A DNA stretch of 64,000 nucleotides from contig NZ_PBYA01000021.1 in NCBI RefSeq assembly GCF_002729955.1, positions 1-64,000 of the forward strand. Reading direction: 5' to 3'. Source of the DNA: Salinisphaera sp. (GTDB lineage: Bacteria; Pseudomonadota; Gammaproteobacteria; Nevskiales; Salinisphaeraceae). Positions 9,188 through 17,900 of the stretch are shown piece by piece; positions within the stretch are counted from its first letter, which is position 1, and every line of letters begins with the position of its first letter. A program made the translations under genes and the position numbers. A model generated the notes under the pieces. That model was not told the DNA's origin. It did no database searches and saw only the letters and a list, made by a program, of their open reading frames with translations.

Positions 9188-10018
9188 ATGAGCATCCGTC
9201 AGCTACCCACGGGCGACCCGTGCGTGATCCTTATCGACTGGCACGCCACGCTGGTCAACACCCACGACGCGATGTATCACGCGGTCGACGATGTACTGCC
9301 ACGCCTGGAGGATCTGGGCCTGCTTGAGCATCTGCTCGCCCCCGATCAGTCGAAGACAATCGAGGATGCGAAGCTGGTCAAGTACGTGCGCGACAACCGC
9401 GCACTGCATCCGCGCATCGTCGCCGAGCGCAAGATCTCGCGGACCGACATCTTCGAGGTGCTGTTTGGCGACAATCCGGATGCCAAGCAACGCGCGCACG
9501 GCGCCTTCGACGAGTCGTATCGCAAGTACGTGGGCGAGGTTACGCCGCTTGAGCCCGACACCCGCACCAATCTGCAGGCCCTGCGCGATCTGGATATCAC
9601 CCTGGGGCTGATCTCCAACCGCAACCGCGAGTTCATGAATCACGAGCTTGCGATCGTGGACGGCACCGGCTGGCAGGATCTGTTCGACGCCATGACCTGC
9701 GGCAACGATGTACCGCATCGAAAACCGCATCCGCACCTGTTGCTCAAGGCGCTCGACCAGCTGGGGCGCGGTGCTGGCGACCACGTCTGGTATGTGGGCG
9801 ATTCCACCACCGACGTGATCGCCGCCAAGCGCGCCGGCGTGACGGCAGTGTTCTATAACGGTGCAGGCTGGGATCAGCAGTGGATCGACAAGATCTTTCC
9901 CGGCACGGTGAGCCATCCGCACCGCCCGGACGCGGTCGTGGACAATCTCGGCGAACTCGTCGACCTGGCCCGTCATATGCGGGCCCAGCACCTGCGCGTG
10001 GAGCGTTCCCGCGACTGA
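9188..10018 (+). CDS. HAD-superfamily hydrolase with altered motif I (DWH)
   Basis: This 276-aa protein has the four HAD motifs. Motif I is ILIDWHATLVNT with nucleophile Asp17, motif II has Ser143 in LISNRN, motif III has Lys179 in HRKPHP, and motif IV is YVGDSTTD with Asp205 and Asp209. The usual second Asp of DxDx(T/V), the general acid/base, is replaced by His19. Phosphonatase-type members also lack this Asp, so the protein may act on a phosphonate or a phosphoester by a different route, or be a slow hydrolase. The insert after motif I (about residues 30-120) is a helical C1-type cap. The ATG at 9188 follows prc by 85 bases, so the two may be co-transcribed. Confidence 0.8.
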   Translation: MSIRQLPTGDPCVILIDWHATLVNTHDAMYHAVDDVLPRLEDLGLLEHLLAPDQSKTIEDAKLVKYVRDNRALHPRIVAERKISRTDIFEVLFGDNPDAKQRAHGAFDESYRKYVGEVTPLEPDTRTNLQALRDLDITLGLISNRNREFMNHELAIVDGTGWQDLFDAMTCGNDVPHRKPHPHLLLKALDQLGRGAGDHVWYVGDSTTDVIAAKRAGVTAVFYNGAGWDQQWIDKIFPGTVSHPHRPDAVVDNLGELVDLARHMRAQHLRVERSRD

Positions 10019-10212
10019 TGCCTCTTCGTCGCGCCCCGTTTGGGTGCAAAACCGGGCTTGAAACGGGCACGGCGTGGCATTGCCGACCGAAGTCGCTCGC
10101 AAGTCGCTGATTCTGCCTGGTCGCAGAGACCTGGCAAGGTTCCTGCATTAACCCCGATAACGAGTAAATCGGGTATCGGCAGCATCGGCTGCCCCACAAT
10201 CAGTTTCCAATG

Positions 10213-10336
10213 GATGGCTAGGGTTCCGGTCGGTGCGACATGCAAGCGCCGATGGCTGGTCCGAGAGCCATCGACCTGCACCGCCAATCGCAAGATTGGC
10301 GCAGGTTACACGGCGGGATAAAAGCCCGGGAGGTCA
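10213..10336 (+). promoter_or_regulatory. Guanidine-I (ykkC) riboswitch
   Basis: The leader carries the conserved ykkC class-1 blocks in the right order and spacing: CTAGGGTTCCG at 10218-10228, GGTCCGAGAGCC at 10258-10269, then ACACGGCGGGATAAAAGCCCGGGAG at 10308-10332 (given here in full as the diagnostic core, positions approximate). GATGGCTGGTC/AGAGCCATC and CCAATC/GATTGG helices are visible between them. This aptamer binds guanidinium and turns on guanidine export or degradation genes. It ends about 60 bases before the ABC transporter start. I see no clear intrinsic terminator after it, so the expression platform may be translational or Rho-dependent. The upstream remainder of the gap (10019-10212) holds a GGCAGC-ATCG-GCTGCC hairpin at 10182-10197 and no gene. 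Confidence 0.95.
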
Positions 10337-10395
10337 CCCAGCAGTTCGTCTGCGTCCGGTACCCCCTGTGTCAATCGCCGAAGTTGGAGACCGCC

Positions 10396-11445
10396 ATGCC
10401 CCGTACGTCCCGCCTTGTTTCATCGCTTGCCATTGTCGCCTGTGCGCTCATGCCGCTGGGCGCGGCCCAGGCCAAGGACAACTTTCGCGTGTGCTGGTCG
10501 ATCTATGCCGGCTGGATGCCCTGGAGCTACGCTGAGAGCTCCGGAATCATGGATAAATGGGCCGACAAGTACGACATTTCCGTCGAACTGGTCCAGATCA
10601 ACGACTATATCGAGTCGGTGAACCAGTACACCGCCGGCAATGTCGACGGCTGTGCGATGACCAACATGGATACGCTGACCATTCCGGCGGCCTCGGGCGT
10701 TGATTCCACCGCCCTGCTCATCAACGATTATTCGAACGGCAACGACGGCGTGATCCTCAAGAACGCGGATTCGCTCGCGGATATCAAAGGCCGCCAGGTC
10801 AATCTGGTGCAGTTCAGCGTTTCCCACTATTTCCTTGCCCGTGCGCTGGATTCGGTCGGCCTGACCGAGCGCGACATCAAGACCGTGAACACCACCGACG
10901 CGGACATGGTCGGCATCTACGCCAACGACGACGTCGACGCGGTGGTGACCTGGAACCCGCAGCTGCAGGCCATCGATGCCATGCCCAACAGCAGCCTGGT
11001 CTATACGTCGGCCGAGATCCCGCGTGAAATCCTCGACATGCTGGTGGTGAACACGCAGACGCTGGCCGACAACCCGGACTTCGGTAAGGCCATGGTCGGC
11101 GCCTGGTACGAGGTCATGCAGCATATCGCCGACGGCGACGAAGACGCGCTGGCGGCCATGGCCGAAGCGGCGGGCACCGATGTGGCCGGCTACAAGCAGC
11201 AGCTTGCCGCCACCCATCTGTATACCGATCCGAGCGAGGCCGCCGAGCTGATGAACAGCGCCGAGCTGCTCGACACGATGCAGCGCATCGCCGAGTTCAG
11301 CTACAAACACGGCCTGCTGGGCCCGGCTGCCCCCGGTCCGGACTTCGTCGGTATCGAATCGCCGGCCGGCGTTTACGGCAACGAGTCCAACGTGATGATG
11401 CGCTTCGAGCCGAGCTTTACCGAAGACTACGCCGAGTCGCGCTGA
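10396..11445 (+). CDS. ABC transporter periplasmic binding protein of the guanidine operon
   Basis: This 349-aa NMT1/TauA-type substrate-binding protein is of the kind annotated as 'putative urea ABC transporter substrate-binding protein' next to urea carboxylases. A Sec signal peptide covers residues 1-26 (SLAIVACALMPLGAAQA, cleavage before KDNF). The mature part starts with VCWSIYAGWMPWSYAESSGI and contains DGCAMTNMDTLTIPAASGVD, typical of this subfamily. Because the gene directly follows a guanidine riboswitch, guanidine is the expected ligand, not urea (inference). The start at 10396 has GGAG about 6 bases upstream; the longer frame would begin inside the aptamer. Permease and ATPase genes follow. 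Confidence 0.9.
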   Translation: MPRTSRLVSSLAIVACALMPLGAAQAKDNFRVCWSIYAGWMPWSYAESSGIMDKWADKYDISVELVQINDYIESVNQYTAGNVDGCAMTNMDTLTIPAASGVDSTALLINDYSNGNDGVILKNADSLADIKGRQVNLVQFSVSHYFLARALDSVGLTERDIKTVNTTDADMVGIYANDDVDAVVTWNPQLQAIDAMPNSSLVYTSAEIPREILDMLVVNTQTLADNPDFGKAMVGAWYEVMQHIADGDEDALAAMAEAAGTDVAGYKQQLAATHLYTDPSEAAELMNSAELLDTMQRIAEFSYKHGLLGPAAPGPDFVGIESPAGVYGNESNVMMRFEPSFTEDYAESR

Positions 11446-11513
11446 GCCCGCTGCCCGCGCGGCGCCCGTGAGTTCGGGCGCCGCCTCTTCGGCCGAATCC
11501 AAGGACTGCCGCC

Positions 11514-12338
11514 ATGAAGCGCCTGATCAACCTGAAGCCCGCACGCCCGGCGCGTGTCGCACTCGCGCTGTTGCCGTTTCTGCTGATCGCCTTTGTCTAT
11601 CTCAGTGCCTCCAGCGCACGGCTGGCCGAAAATCCCAACGACCGGCTGCTGCCCTCACCGGCCAAAATGGCCGACACCATGCACGGCCTGGCCACCGAGG
11701 CGAACGTGCGCACGGGCAGCATTCCGCTCTGGGCCGATACCGCGGCCAGCCTGAAGCGGCTGGGCATCGGGGTGGGCATCAGCGCATTCGCAGCGCTCGT
11801 CTTCGGTCTGTTGAGCGGCGGGCTGCCATTGTTTCGGGCCCCGTTCTCGCCGCTGATCACCGTGGTATCGCTGATTCCACCGCTGGCGGTATTGCCGATT
11901 CTGTTCATCGCCTTCGGCACCGGCGAACTGGCCAAGATCGTGCTGATCATCGTCGGCATCACGCCGTTTCTGATTCGCGATCTCACCGGCGAGGCCCTTC
12001 GGCTGCCCGACGAACAGCGCATCAAGGCACAAACGCTCGGCGCGAACTCCTGGCAGGTGATGTTGCGCGTGCTGCTGCCCCAGCTCACCCCCAGGCTGAT
12101 TTCGGCCACCCGCCTGGCCCTGGGCAGCGCCTGGCTGTTTCTGATCGCCGCCGAAGCCATCGCCGCCCAGGACGGGCTGGGCTATCGCATCTTTCTGGTG
12201 CGCCGCTATCTGTCCATGGACGTGATCCTGCCCTATGTGGCGTGGATCACCCTGCTGGCGTTCATCATCGATCAGGCGCTGCTCTGGATCTCGCGCCTGT
12301 CGTTCCCCTGGTATCACGTCGACGAGGGGAAGTCCTAA
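11514..12338 (+). CDS. ABC transporter permease, guanidine operon
   Basis: This 274-aa inner-membrane permease has about six helices and the EAA loop that contacts the ATPase (GEALRLPDEQRIKAQTLGAN, then PQLTPRLISATRLALGSAW). This is the SsuC/TauC-type BPD permease pattern. The N-terminal helix (VALALLPFLLIAFVYLSA) is followed by a periplasmic stretch with NDRLLPSPAKM, common in nitrate/taurine/urea-type permeases. It lies 68 bases after the binding-protein gene. Its stop overlaps the ATPase start by one base (TAATG), which implies translational coupling. It likely imports guanidine, as inferred from the riboswitch and the catabolic genes downstream. Confidence 0.9.
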   Translation: MKRLINLKPARPARVALALLPFLLIAFVYLSASSARLAENPNDRLLPSPAKMADTMHGLATEANVRTGSIPLWADTAASLKRLGIGVGISAFAALVFGLLSGGLPLFRAPFSPLITVVSLIPPLAVLPILFIAFGTGELAKIVLIIVGITPFLIRDLTGEALRLPDEQRIKAQTLGANSWQVMLRVLLPQLTPRLISATRLALGSAWLFLIAAEAIAAQDGLGYRIFLVRRYLSMDVILPYVAWITLLAFIIDQALLWISRLSFPWYHVDEGKS

Positions 12339-13111
12339 TGAGTCTCGTAGAAGCCAAAGGGCTGGAAAAACACTACGGCGACGACGTGGTGCTGGAACGG
12401 CTCAACTTCAGCGTGGAACCCGGCGAATTCGTGACCATCGTCGGCGCCTCGGGCTGTGGCAAGACCACGTTCCTGAAAATGATGCTGGGCACCGAATCCA
12501 TCACAAAGGGCCAGCTGCGGGTGGACGACAAGCCCATCCCCGGCGAGCCGGGCCCGGATCGGGGCGTGGTGTTCCAGCGCTATTCCGTTTTCCCGCATCT
12601 GACCGTGCTGGGCAATACCATCATCGCCGAAGAGCTCTCGCGCTCGCGCCTGTTCGGCAAGCTGTTCTGGCGCGGCCGGCGCAAGGCCCGCGAAGCGGCG
12701 CTGGAACGGCTCACCCAGGTCGGCCTGCAGCACGCGCTCGACAAATATCCGCACGAGCTGTCCGGCGGCATGCAGCAACGCCTGGCCATTGCCCAGGCGC
12801 TGATGATGAAGCCGCGCATTCTGTTGCTCGACGAACCCTTTGGCGCGCTCGACCCGGGCATTCGTCAGGACATGCACGAATTGGTCGGCAAGCTCTGGCG
12901 CGAACAGCAGCTCACCATCTTCATGATCACCCACGACATCGAGGAAGCCTTCGCGCTGGGTACGCGCGTCTGGGTTTTCGACAAGTGGCGTGACGACCCG
13001 CAGGCGCCCCAGGCCTATGGCGCCACCATCACCTACGACCTGGACGTGGAACGCAACCGCGAGGACGCGCCTTCCCAGGCAAAGCAAATCCAGGAGGACA
13101 TGTACGCATGA
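12338..13111 (+). CDS. ABC transporter ATP-binding protein, guanidine operon
   Basis: This 257-aa nucleotide-binding subunit has Walker A GASGCGKTT (residues 36-44), Q-loop VVFQRYSVFPH (about 77-87), signature LSGGMQQRLAIAQAL (141-155), Walker B RILLLDEP (160-167) and the switch His in MITHD. It resembles SsuB/TauB-type ATPases that pair with the permease upstream. An extended C-terminal tail (YGATITYDLDVERNREDAP) is typical of the urea-carboxylase-linked subgroup. The first ATG overlaps the permease stop by one base. The stop overlaps the next start by four bases (ATGA), so transporter and deiminase genes are tightly coupled. Confidence 0.92.
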   Translation: MSLVEAKGLEKHYGDDVVLERLNFSVEPGEFVTIVGASGCGKTTFLKMMLGTESITKGQLRVDDKPIPGEPGPDRGVVFQRYSVFPHLTVLGNTIIAEELSRSRLFGKLFWRGRRKAREAALERLTQVGLQHALDKYPHELSGGMQQRLAIAQALMMKPRILLLDEPFGALDPGIRQDMHELVGKLWREQQLTIFMITHDIEEAFALGTRVWVFDKWRDDPQAPQAYGATITYDLDVERNREDAPSQAKQIQEDMYA

Positions 13112-13830
13112 GCGACTACGCCTATACCACCCACCTGCCCGGTGGCCAGCACTGGTCGCTGCGTCTGCGCCGTGGCACCACCATGACACTGACCGCGAGT
13201 GAGCCCGATACCAATGTCGGCATGCTCATGTACAACCCGGAGAATCTGCTCGAGCGGCTCAACCTGCCGGACAGCCTGAAGTGTCAGCACACCTTCAAGC
13301 TGACCCGCGGCAACTGCCTGTATTCGGACATGGGGCGGATCTTCGCCTCTATCGTCGAGGACGATCTGGGCTGGCACGACGCGGTCGGCGGCAACCTGCA
13401 CGAACGCCATCTCATCGAAAAAGGCTGGCAGCCGGTGAGCTTTCAGGCCGCGCTCAACGACCGTACCCAGACCGGCCACGACAGCTTCCTGATCGAACTG
13501 GCCAAATACGGCCTGGGCAAGCGCGATCTCGCCGCCAACCTGAATCTGTTCTCCAAGGTCGCCGCCGACGACGACGGCAATCTGTCGTTCGTGTCCGGCC
13601 ATTGCAAGGCCGGCGACTCGGTGACCCTGCGTTTCGAAATGGACACGCTGGTCGCCCTGCATACCTGCCCCCATCCGCTCGACCCGGCCGCCGAATACCC
13701 CAAGCGGGGCGTCGATATCGCGCTGGCAGAAGCTGCACCCGTGGCCGACGACGACGTGTGCCTGAACCACTGCGCCGAAAACGCACGTGGGTTCGAAAAC
13801 AACCGTTTGTATTACCTCGGGGCAGCCTGA
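13108..13830 (+). CDS. DUF1989 'urea carboxylase-associated protein 2'; carboxyguanidine deiminase subunit
   Basis: This 240-aa DUF1989 protein is of the kind named urea carboxylase-associated protein 2 (urea_degr_2). Matching stretches are LRRGTTMTLTASEPDTNVGM, MGRIFASIVEDDLGWHDAVG, LFSKVAADDDG and VALHTCPHPLDPAAEY. In guanidine-degrading bacteria the two DUF1989 proteins form a deiminase that turns carboxyguanidine into allophanate and ammonia; that role is known for the family and assigned here by context. His and Cys residues in GWHD, SGHCKAGD and HTCPHPLD are candidate metal ligands. It is coupled to the ATPase by an ATGA overlap and separated from its partner by a 174-base gap containing a structured repeat. 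Confidence 0.88.
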   Translation: MSDYAYTTHLPGGQHWSLRLRRGTTMTLTASEPDTNVGMLMYNPENLLERLNLPDSLKCQHTFKLTRGNCLYSDMGRIFASIVEDDLGWHDAVGGNLHERHLIEKGWQPVSFQAALNDRTQTGHDSFLIELAKYGLGKRDLAANLNLFSKVAADDDGNLSFVSGHCKAGDSVTLRFEMDTLVALHTCPHPLDPAAEYPKRGVDIALAEAAPVADDDVCLNHCAENARGFENNRLYYLGAA

Positions 13831-13852
13831 TCGCTCGCCGGTAAAAGAACCA

Positions 13853-13948
13853 TCCGCAGATCGACGCAGATCATCGCAGATAAGAAACCGGCGTATGCAA
13901 AGCCGGCGTCATTTTTATATCGGCGTCGATCTGCGTAGATCTGCGGAC
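13853..13948. repeat. Inverted CGCAGAT repeat between the two deiminase genes
   Basis: The left arm (13853-13881) has three head-to-tail units of CGCAGATC about 10-11 bases apart. The right arm (13925-13948) has the reverse complement, with 19 of 20 central bases pairing. Between them lie two CCGGCGT copies and a short T-run (CATTTTTAT, about 13910-13918). The whole forms a long imperfect hairpin within the operon. It could act as an attenuator, an mRNA stabiliser or a dispersed REP-like element; its function is unknown. Confidence 0.75.
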
Positions 13949-14004
13949 GATAAAAAGCGTTCCACGATTCCCGTGCATGAACGCTAGTAAGACAAGGAGC
14001 ACTC

Positions 14005-14643
14005 ATGACCATCGCAAGCCAGCAACGCGAAGAAAACGCGATCTTTCGCCAGCTCATCGACGCCGGCGATCATTACATCGGCACGGTCAAGGCCGGCCAG
14101 ACGATTCGTATCGTCGACGTGGAAGGCAATGAAGCCGCCGATACGCTGTTCTTCAACGCCAACGATCCGTCCGAGCGCTACAGCGCGGTGGATACCGTAC
14201 GCGAACAGGGCAAGGTCTATCTGAGCACCGGCAGCGAACTGCGCTCCAACCTGAACAACGTCATGCTCACCATCAGCGCCGATACCTGCGGCCGCCACGA
14301 CACACTCGGCGGCGCCTGTGCCAGCGAATCCAACACGGTGCGCTACGACCTCGAAAAGCGCCACATGCATTCCTGTCGCGACAACTGGATGCTGGCCATC
14401 GCCAACTATCCGGAATACGGCATTACCAAGCGCGACATCGCCCACAACATCAACTTTTTTATGAACGTGCCGGTCACCGCCAACGGCGAGCTGTACTTCG
14501 ACGACGGTATCTCCGGGCCCGGCAAATACGTGGAAATGGTGGCCGAAATGGACGTGGTCGTACTCATCTCCAACTGCCCCCAGCTCAACAACCCCTGCAG
14601 CGGCTTCAACCCCACGCCTTTGGAAGTGCTGATCTGGGATTGA
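14005..14643 (+). CDS. DUF1989 'urea carboxylase-associated protein 1'; carboxyguanidine deiminase subunit
   Basis: This 212-aa DUF1989 protein is of the urea carboxylase-associated protein 1 type (urea_degr_1). Typical motifs are [49 protein letters not shown] and the C-terminal [20 protein letters not shown]. The last resembles the likely metal/catalytic Cys cluster of the family. It is the presumed partner of the 240-aa protein upstream in converting carboxyguanidine to allophanate. AAGGAG 5-9 bases before the ATG is a strong ribosome site, allowing independent translation after the repeat-filled gap. The assignment to the family is firm; the subunit's exact catalytic share is not visible. 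Confidence 0.9.
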   Translation: MTIASQQREENAIFRQLIDAGDHYIGTVKAGQTIRIVDVEGNEAADTLFFNANDPSERYSAVDTVREQGKVYLSTGSELRSNLNNVMLTISADTCGRHDTLGGACASESNTVRYDLEKRHMHSCRDNWMLAIANYPEYGITKRDIAHNINFFMNVPVTANGELYFDDGISGPGKYVEMVAEMDVVVLISNCPQLNNPCSGFNPTPLEVLIWD

Positions 14644-14664
14644 TGCCTGGTTCCAAGGTTTTCG

Positions 14665-14887
14665 TCCGCGAATGAACGCAAAAACGCGCAAATGAAAGAG
14701 CGCTGCTGAACGGATCGGCGCACGCCTCGCCGCCGACGGCTTCGTTCCTTCACGACTATCCACAGATGACGCAGATTTCACAGATGGTTAAGGAATACCT
14801 TATTACTCTTCCTGAATCTGTGCGATCTGTGAAATCTGTGGACAGAGGCCTTCCTTTTATTTGCGCTCGTTAGCGTTCATTCGCGGA
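14665..14887. repeat. Nested double inverted repeat between deiminase and carboxylase genes
   Basis: Within the 322-base gap 14644-14965 lie two concentric inverted repeats. The outer arms, 14665-14693 and 14859-14887, pair at 25 of 29 positions and begin TCCGCGAATGAACGC. The inner arms, 14759-14785 and 14816-14843, are built from CACAGAT units about 10 bases apart. The outer motif also occurs at 3016-3047 and the inner one at 3165-3271 and 13853-13948. There is no open frame of interest in the gap. Confidence 0.8.
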
Positions 14888-14965
14888 TAACCGTCTTCGG
14901 CCACGGGACGACTCGTGCGCCTTGAGAAACATGCGGGACGACCCGCGCCTGAGCGAAATCGAGCC

Positions 14966-17900
14966 ATGTTCAAGAAAGTTCTGATCGCCAATCGCGGCGC
15001 CATCGCCCGTCGTATACAGCGCAGCCTCAAGGCCCTGGGCGTGGCATCCGTCGCGGTCTATGCCGAGGCCGACCGCGATGCGCTGTTCGTACAGGAAGCC
15101 GACGAAGCGTATTCGCTGGGCAGCGGCGGCGCGAGCGACACCTATCTCGACCGCGACCGGCTGCTCGCGATCGCGGCCGAAACCGGCGCCGAGGCGATCC
15201 ATCCGGGCTATGGCTTTCTTTCGGAAAACGAAGACTTCATCGCCGCCTGCGAAAAGGCCGGCGTGATCTTTCTCGGCCCCACCGCCGAACAGGTGCACGC
15301 CTTTGGCCTGAAGCACGAGGCGCGCAAACTCGCCGAAGACGCGAACGTACCGCTGGTGCCCGGTTCGGCGCTGCTCGACGACGTGGACGAGGCCAAGCGG
15401 GAAGCCGACCGGATCGGCTATCCGGTGATGCTCAAGTCCACCGCCGGCGGCGGCGGTATCGGCATGCAGGTCTGCGAAACCGAGGCCGAACTCGCCCGAG
15501 CCTTCGACTCGGTACGCGGGCTCGGCGAGCGTAACTTCGGCGATGCGGGCGTATTCGTGGAAGCCTATATCGCACGTGCCCGGCATCTGGAAGTTCAGAT
15601 CTTCGGCGACGGCCAGGGCCGCGTGGCCGCCATTGGCGAGCGCGATTGTTCCACCCAGCGCCGCAATCAGAAAGTGCTGGAAGAATGCCCGGCGCCGGCG
15701 CTGCCCGAAGCCGTGCGCCAATCCCTGCTCGATACCGCCGTGCGCCTGGGCGAAGCGGTGAACTACCGCAGTGCGGGCACCGTGGAATTCATCTACGACG
15801 CGAAGCGCGAGGATTTCTTCTTTCTCGAGATGAATACACGGTTGCAAGTCGAGCACGGCGTAACCGAAGAAGTTTACGGCGTGGATATCGTCGACTGGAT
15901 GGTACGCCTCGGCGCCGGCGAGCTGGGCGATTTCGACGCGCTCACCGCCGATCTCAGCCCGCGCGGCCATGCCATCCAGGCACGCCTCTATGCGGAAGAC
16001 CCGCACCAGGATTTTCGCCCCAGTGCCGGTCTGCTGACCCAGGTCGAATTTCCCAGTGGTGATGATCTGCGTATCGATCATTCCATCGAGGCCGGGCTTG
16101 AAGTCTCGCCGTTGTTCGACCCGATGCTGGCCAAGGTGATCGTGCATGCCCCCGATCGCGATACGGCGCGCGCGCGCCTTGCCGAAACGCTGGAACAAAG
16201 CGCGGTCTACGGCATAGAAACCAACCGTACATGGCTGGCCCACGTACTGCGCGATGACCGCTTTGCCGCGGCCGATATCCATACCCGCTGGCTGGCCGAT
16301 CTGGCCTGGGCACCGCCGACCATCGAAGTGCTCGATGCCGGCACCATGACCACCATTCAGGACGTGCCCGGCCGTCTCGGCCACTGGGACGTGGGCGTGC
16401 CGCCGTCCGGGCCCTTCGACGACTGGTCGTTCAAGCTCGGCAATCGGCTGCTGGACAACGCCCCCGACGCGGCCGGGCTGGAAATCACCCTCACCGGGCC
16501 GCAGCTGCGCTTCAATCGCGCCACCCAAATCGTGCTCGCCGGCCCGCCGATCGACGCCACTCTGGATGGCGAGCCGGTCGACAACTGGCAGGTGCTGGAT
16601 GTCGCCGAAGGCGCCGAACTCAAACTCGGCAAGATCGAGGGCGGCGCGCGCTGCTATCTGCTCATTCGCGGCGGTATCGACTGCCCCGCCTATCTGGGCT
16701 CGCGTTCGACGTTCACGCTCGGCCAGTTCGGCGGCCATGCGGGGCGTGCCCTGCGCAGCGGCGACGTGCTGCCGCTGGCCCCGTTGGAGGCGATCGAACC
16801 CGCAGCACTCGCAAAGGAACTACAGCCCGAATACGGCAAGCCAAACGAGACCGGCCGCCACTGGGAGATCGCCGTGCTCTACGGCCCGCACGGCGCGCCG
16901 GATTTCTTTACCGAAGACGATATCGACACGATATTCGCCACCGACTGGGAAGTGCATTTCAATTCCAATCGCACCGGCGTACGCCTGAAAGGCCCGCGCC
17001 CGGAATGGGCACGCGAAGACGGCGGCGAGGCCGGCCTGCATCCGTCCAATATCCACGACAACGCCTATGCCTTCGGCACCATCGATTTCACCGGCGATAT
17101 GCCGGTGATCCTCGGCCCCGACGGCCCGTCGCTGGGCGGTTTCGTCTGCCCGGCCACCACCGTACGCGCCGAACGCTGGAAGCTCGGCCAGCTCGCCGCC
17201 GGCGATAGCGTGCGCTTCGTGTCGGTCACGCTTGCCACCGCAAGGGCAATCGACGAGCGCCAGCAAACCCTGCTGGAAACGCTCGCCGAAACGCCCAAAC
17301 CGGCCTTCGCCGAGGATCGAAACAGCCCGATTCTGCGCGAACTGGATGCAGCGACCGCCGGTGAGCGGCTGGTGTATCGGCGCGCCGGGGACGAGTTCCT
17401 GCTGATCGAATTTGGCGAAATGCAGCTGGATATCGCTCTGCGTTTTCGGGCCCATGCCTGGATGCTCTGGCTGCGCGAGCATCCGCTCGAGGGCATGGCC
17501 GAACTCACGCCGGGCATTCGTTCGCTGCAAATCCACTACGACCCCAACGTGCTCGCCCTCGATACGCTGCTCGCCCATCTGGAAGGCGCCGAACGCGAAC
17601 TGCGCGACGTGGAGGATCTCACCGTCGAATCGCGGGTCGTGCACCTGCCATTGTCCTGGGACGATCCGGCCTGTCAGGAGGCCATCGACGAGTATCAGCG
17701 CAGCGTGCGCCCGGATGCGCCCTGGTGCCCCAGCAACCTGGATTTCATCAAACGCATCAACGGCCTGGAAAGCCATCAGGCTATTCGCGACATCCTGTTC
17801 AACGCGCGCTATCTGGTCATGGGCCTGGGCGACGTCTATCTCGGTGCGCCGGTGGCCACCCCACTCGACCCGCGCCAGCGTCTGGTTACCACCAAGTACA

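Noticed and set aside
14644-14965. Intrinsic terminator between the deiminase and carboxylase genes
   Set aside because: The nested arms could fold, but no arm is followed by a convincing T-run; the short CTTTTAT after the inner arm is not adjacent to the stem. Kept as a repeat only.
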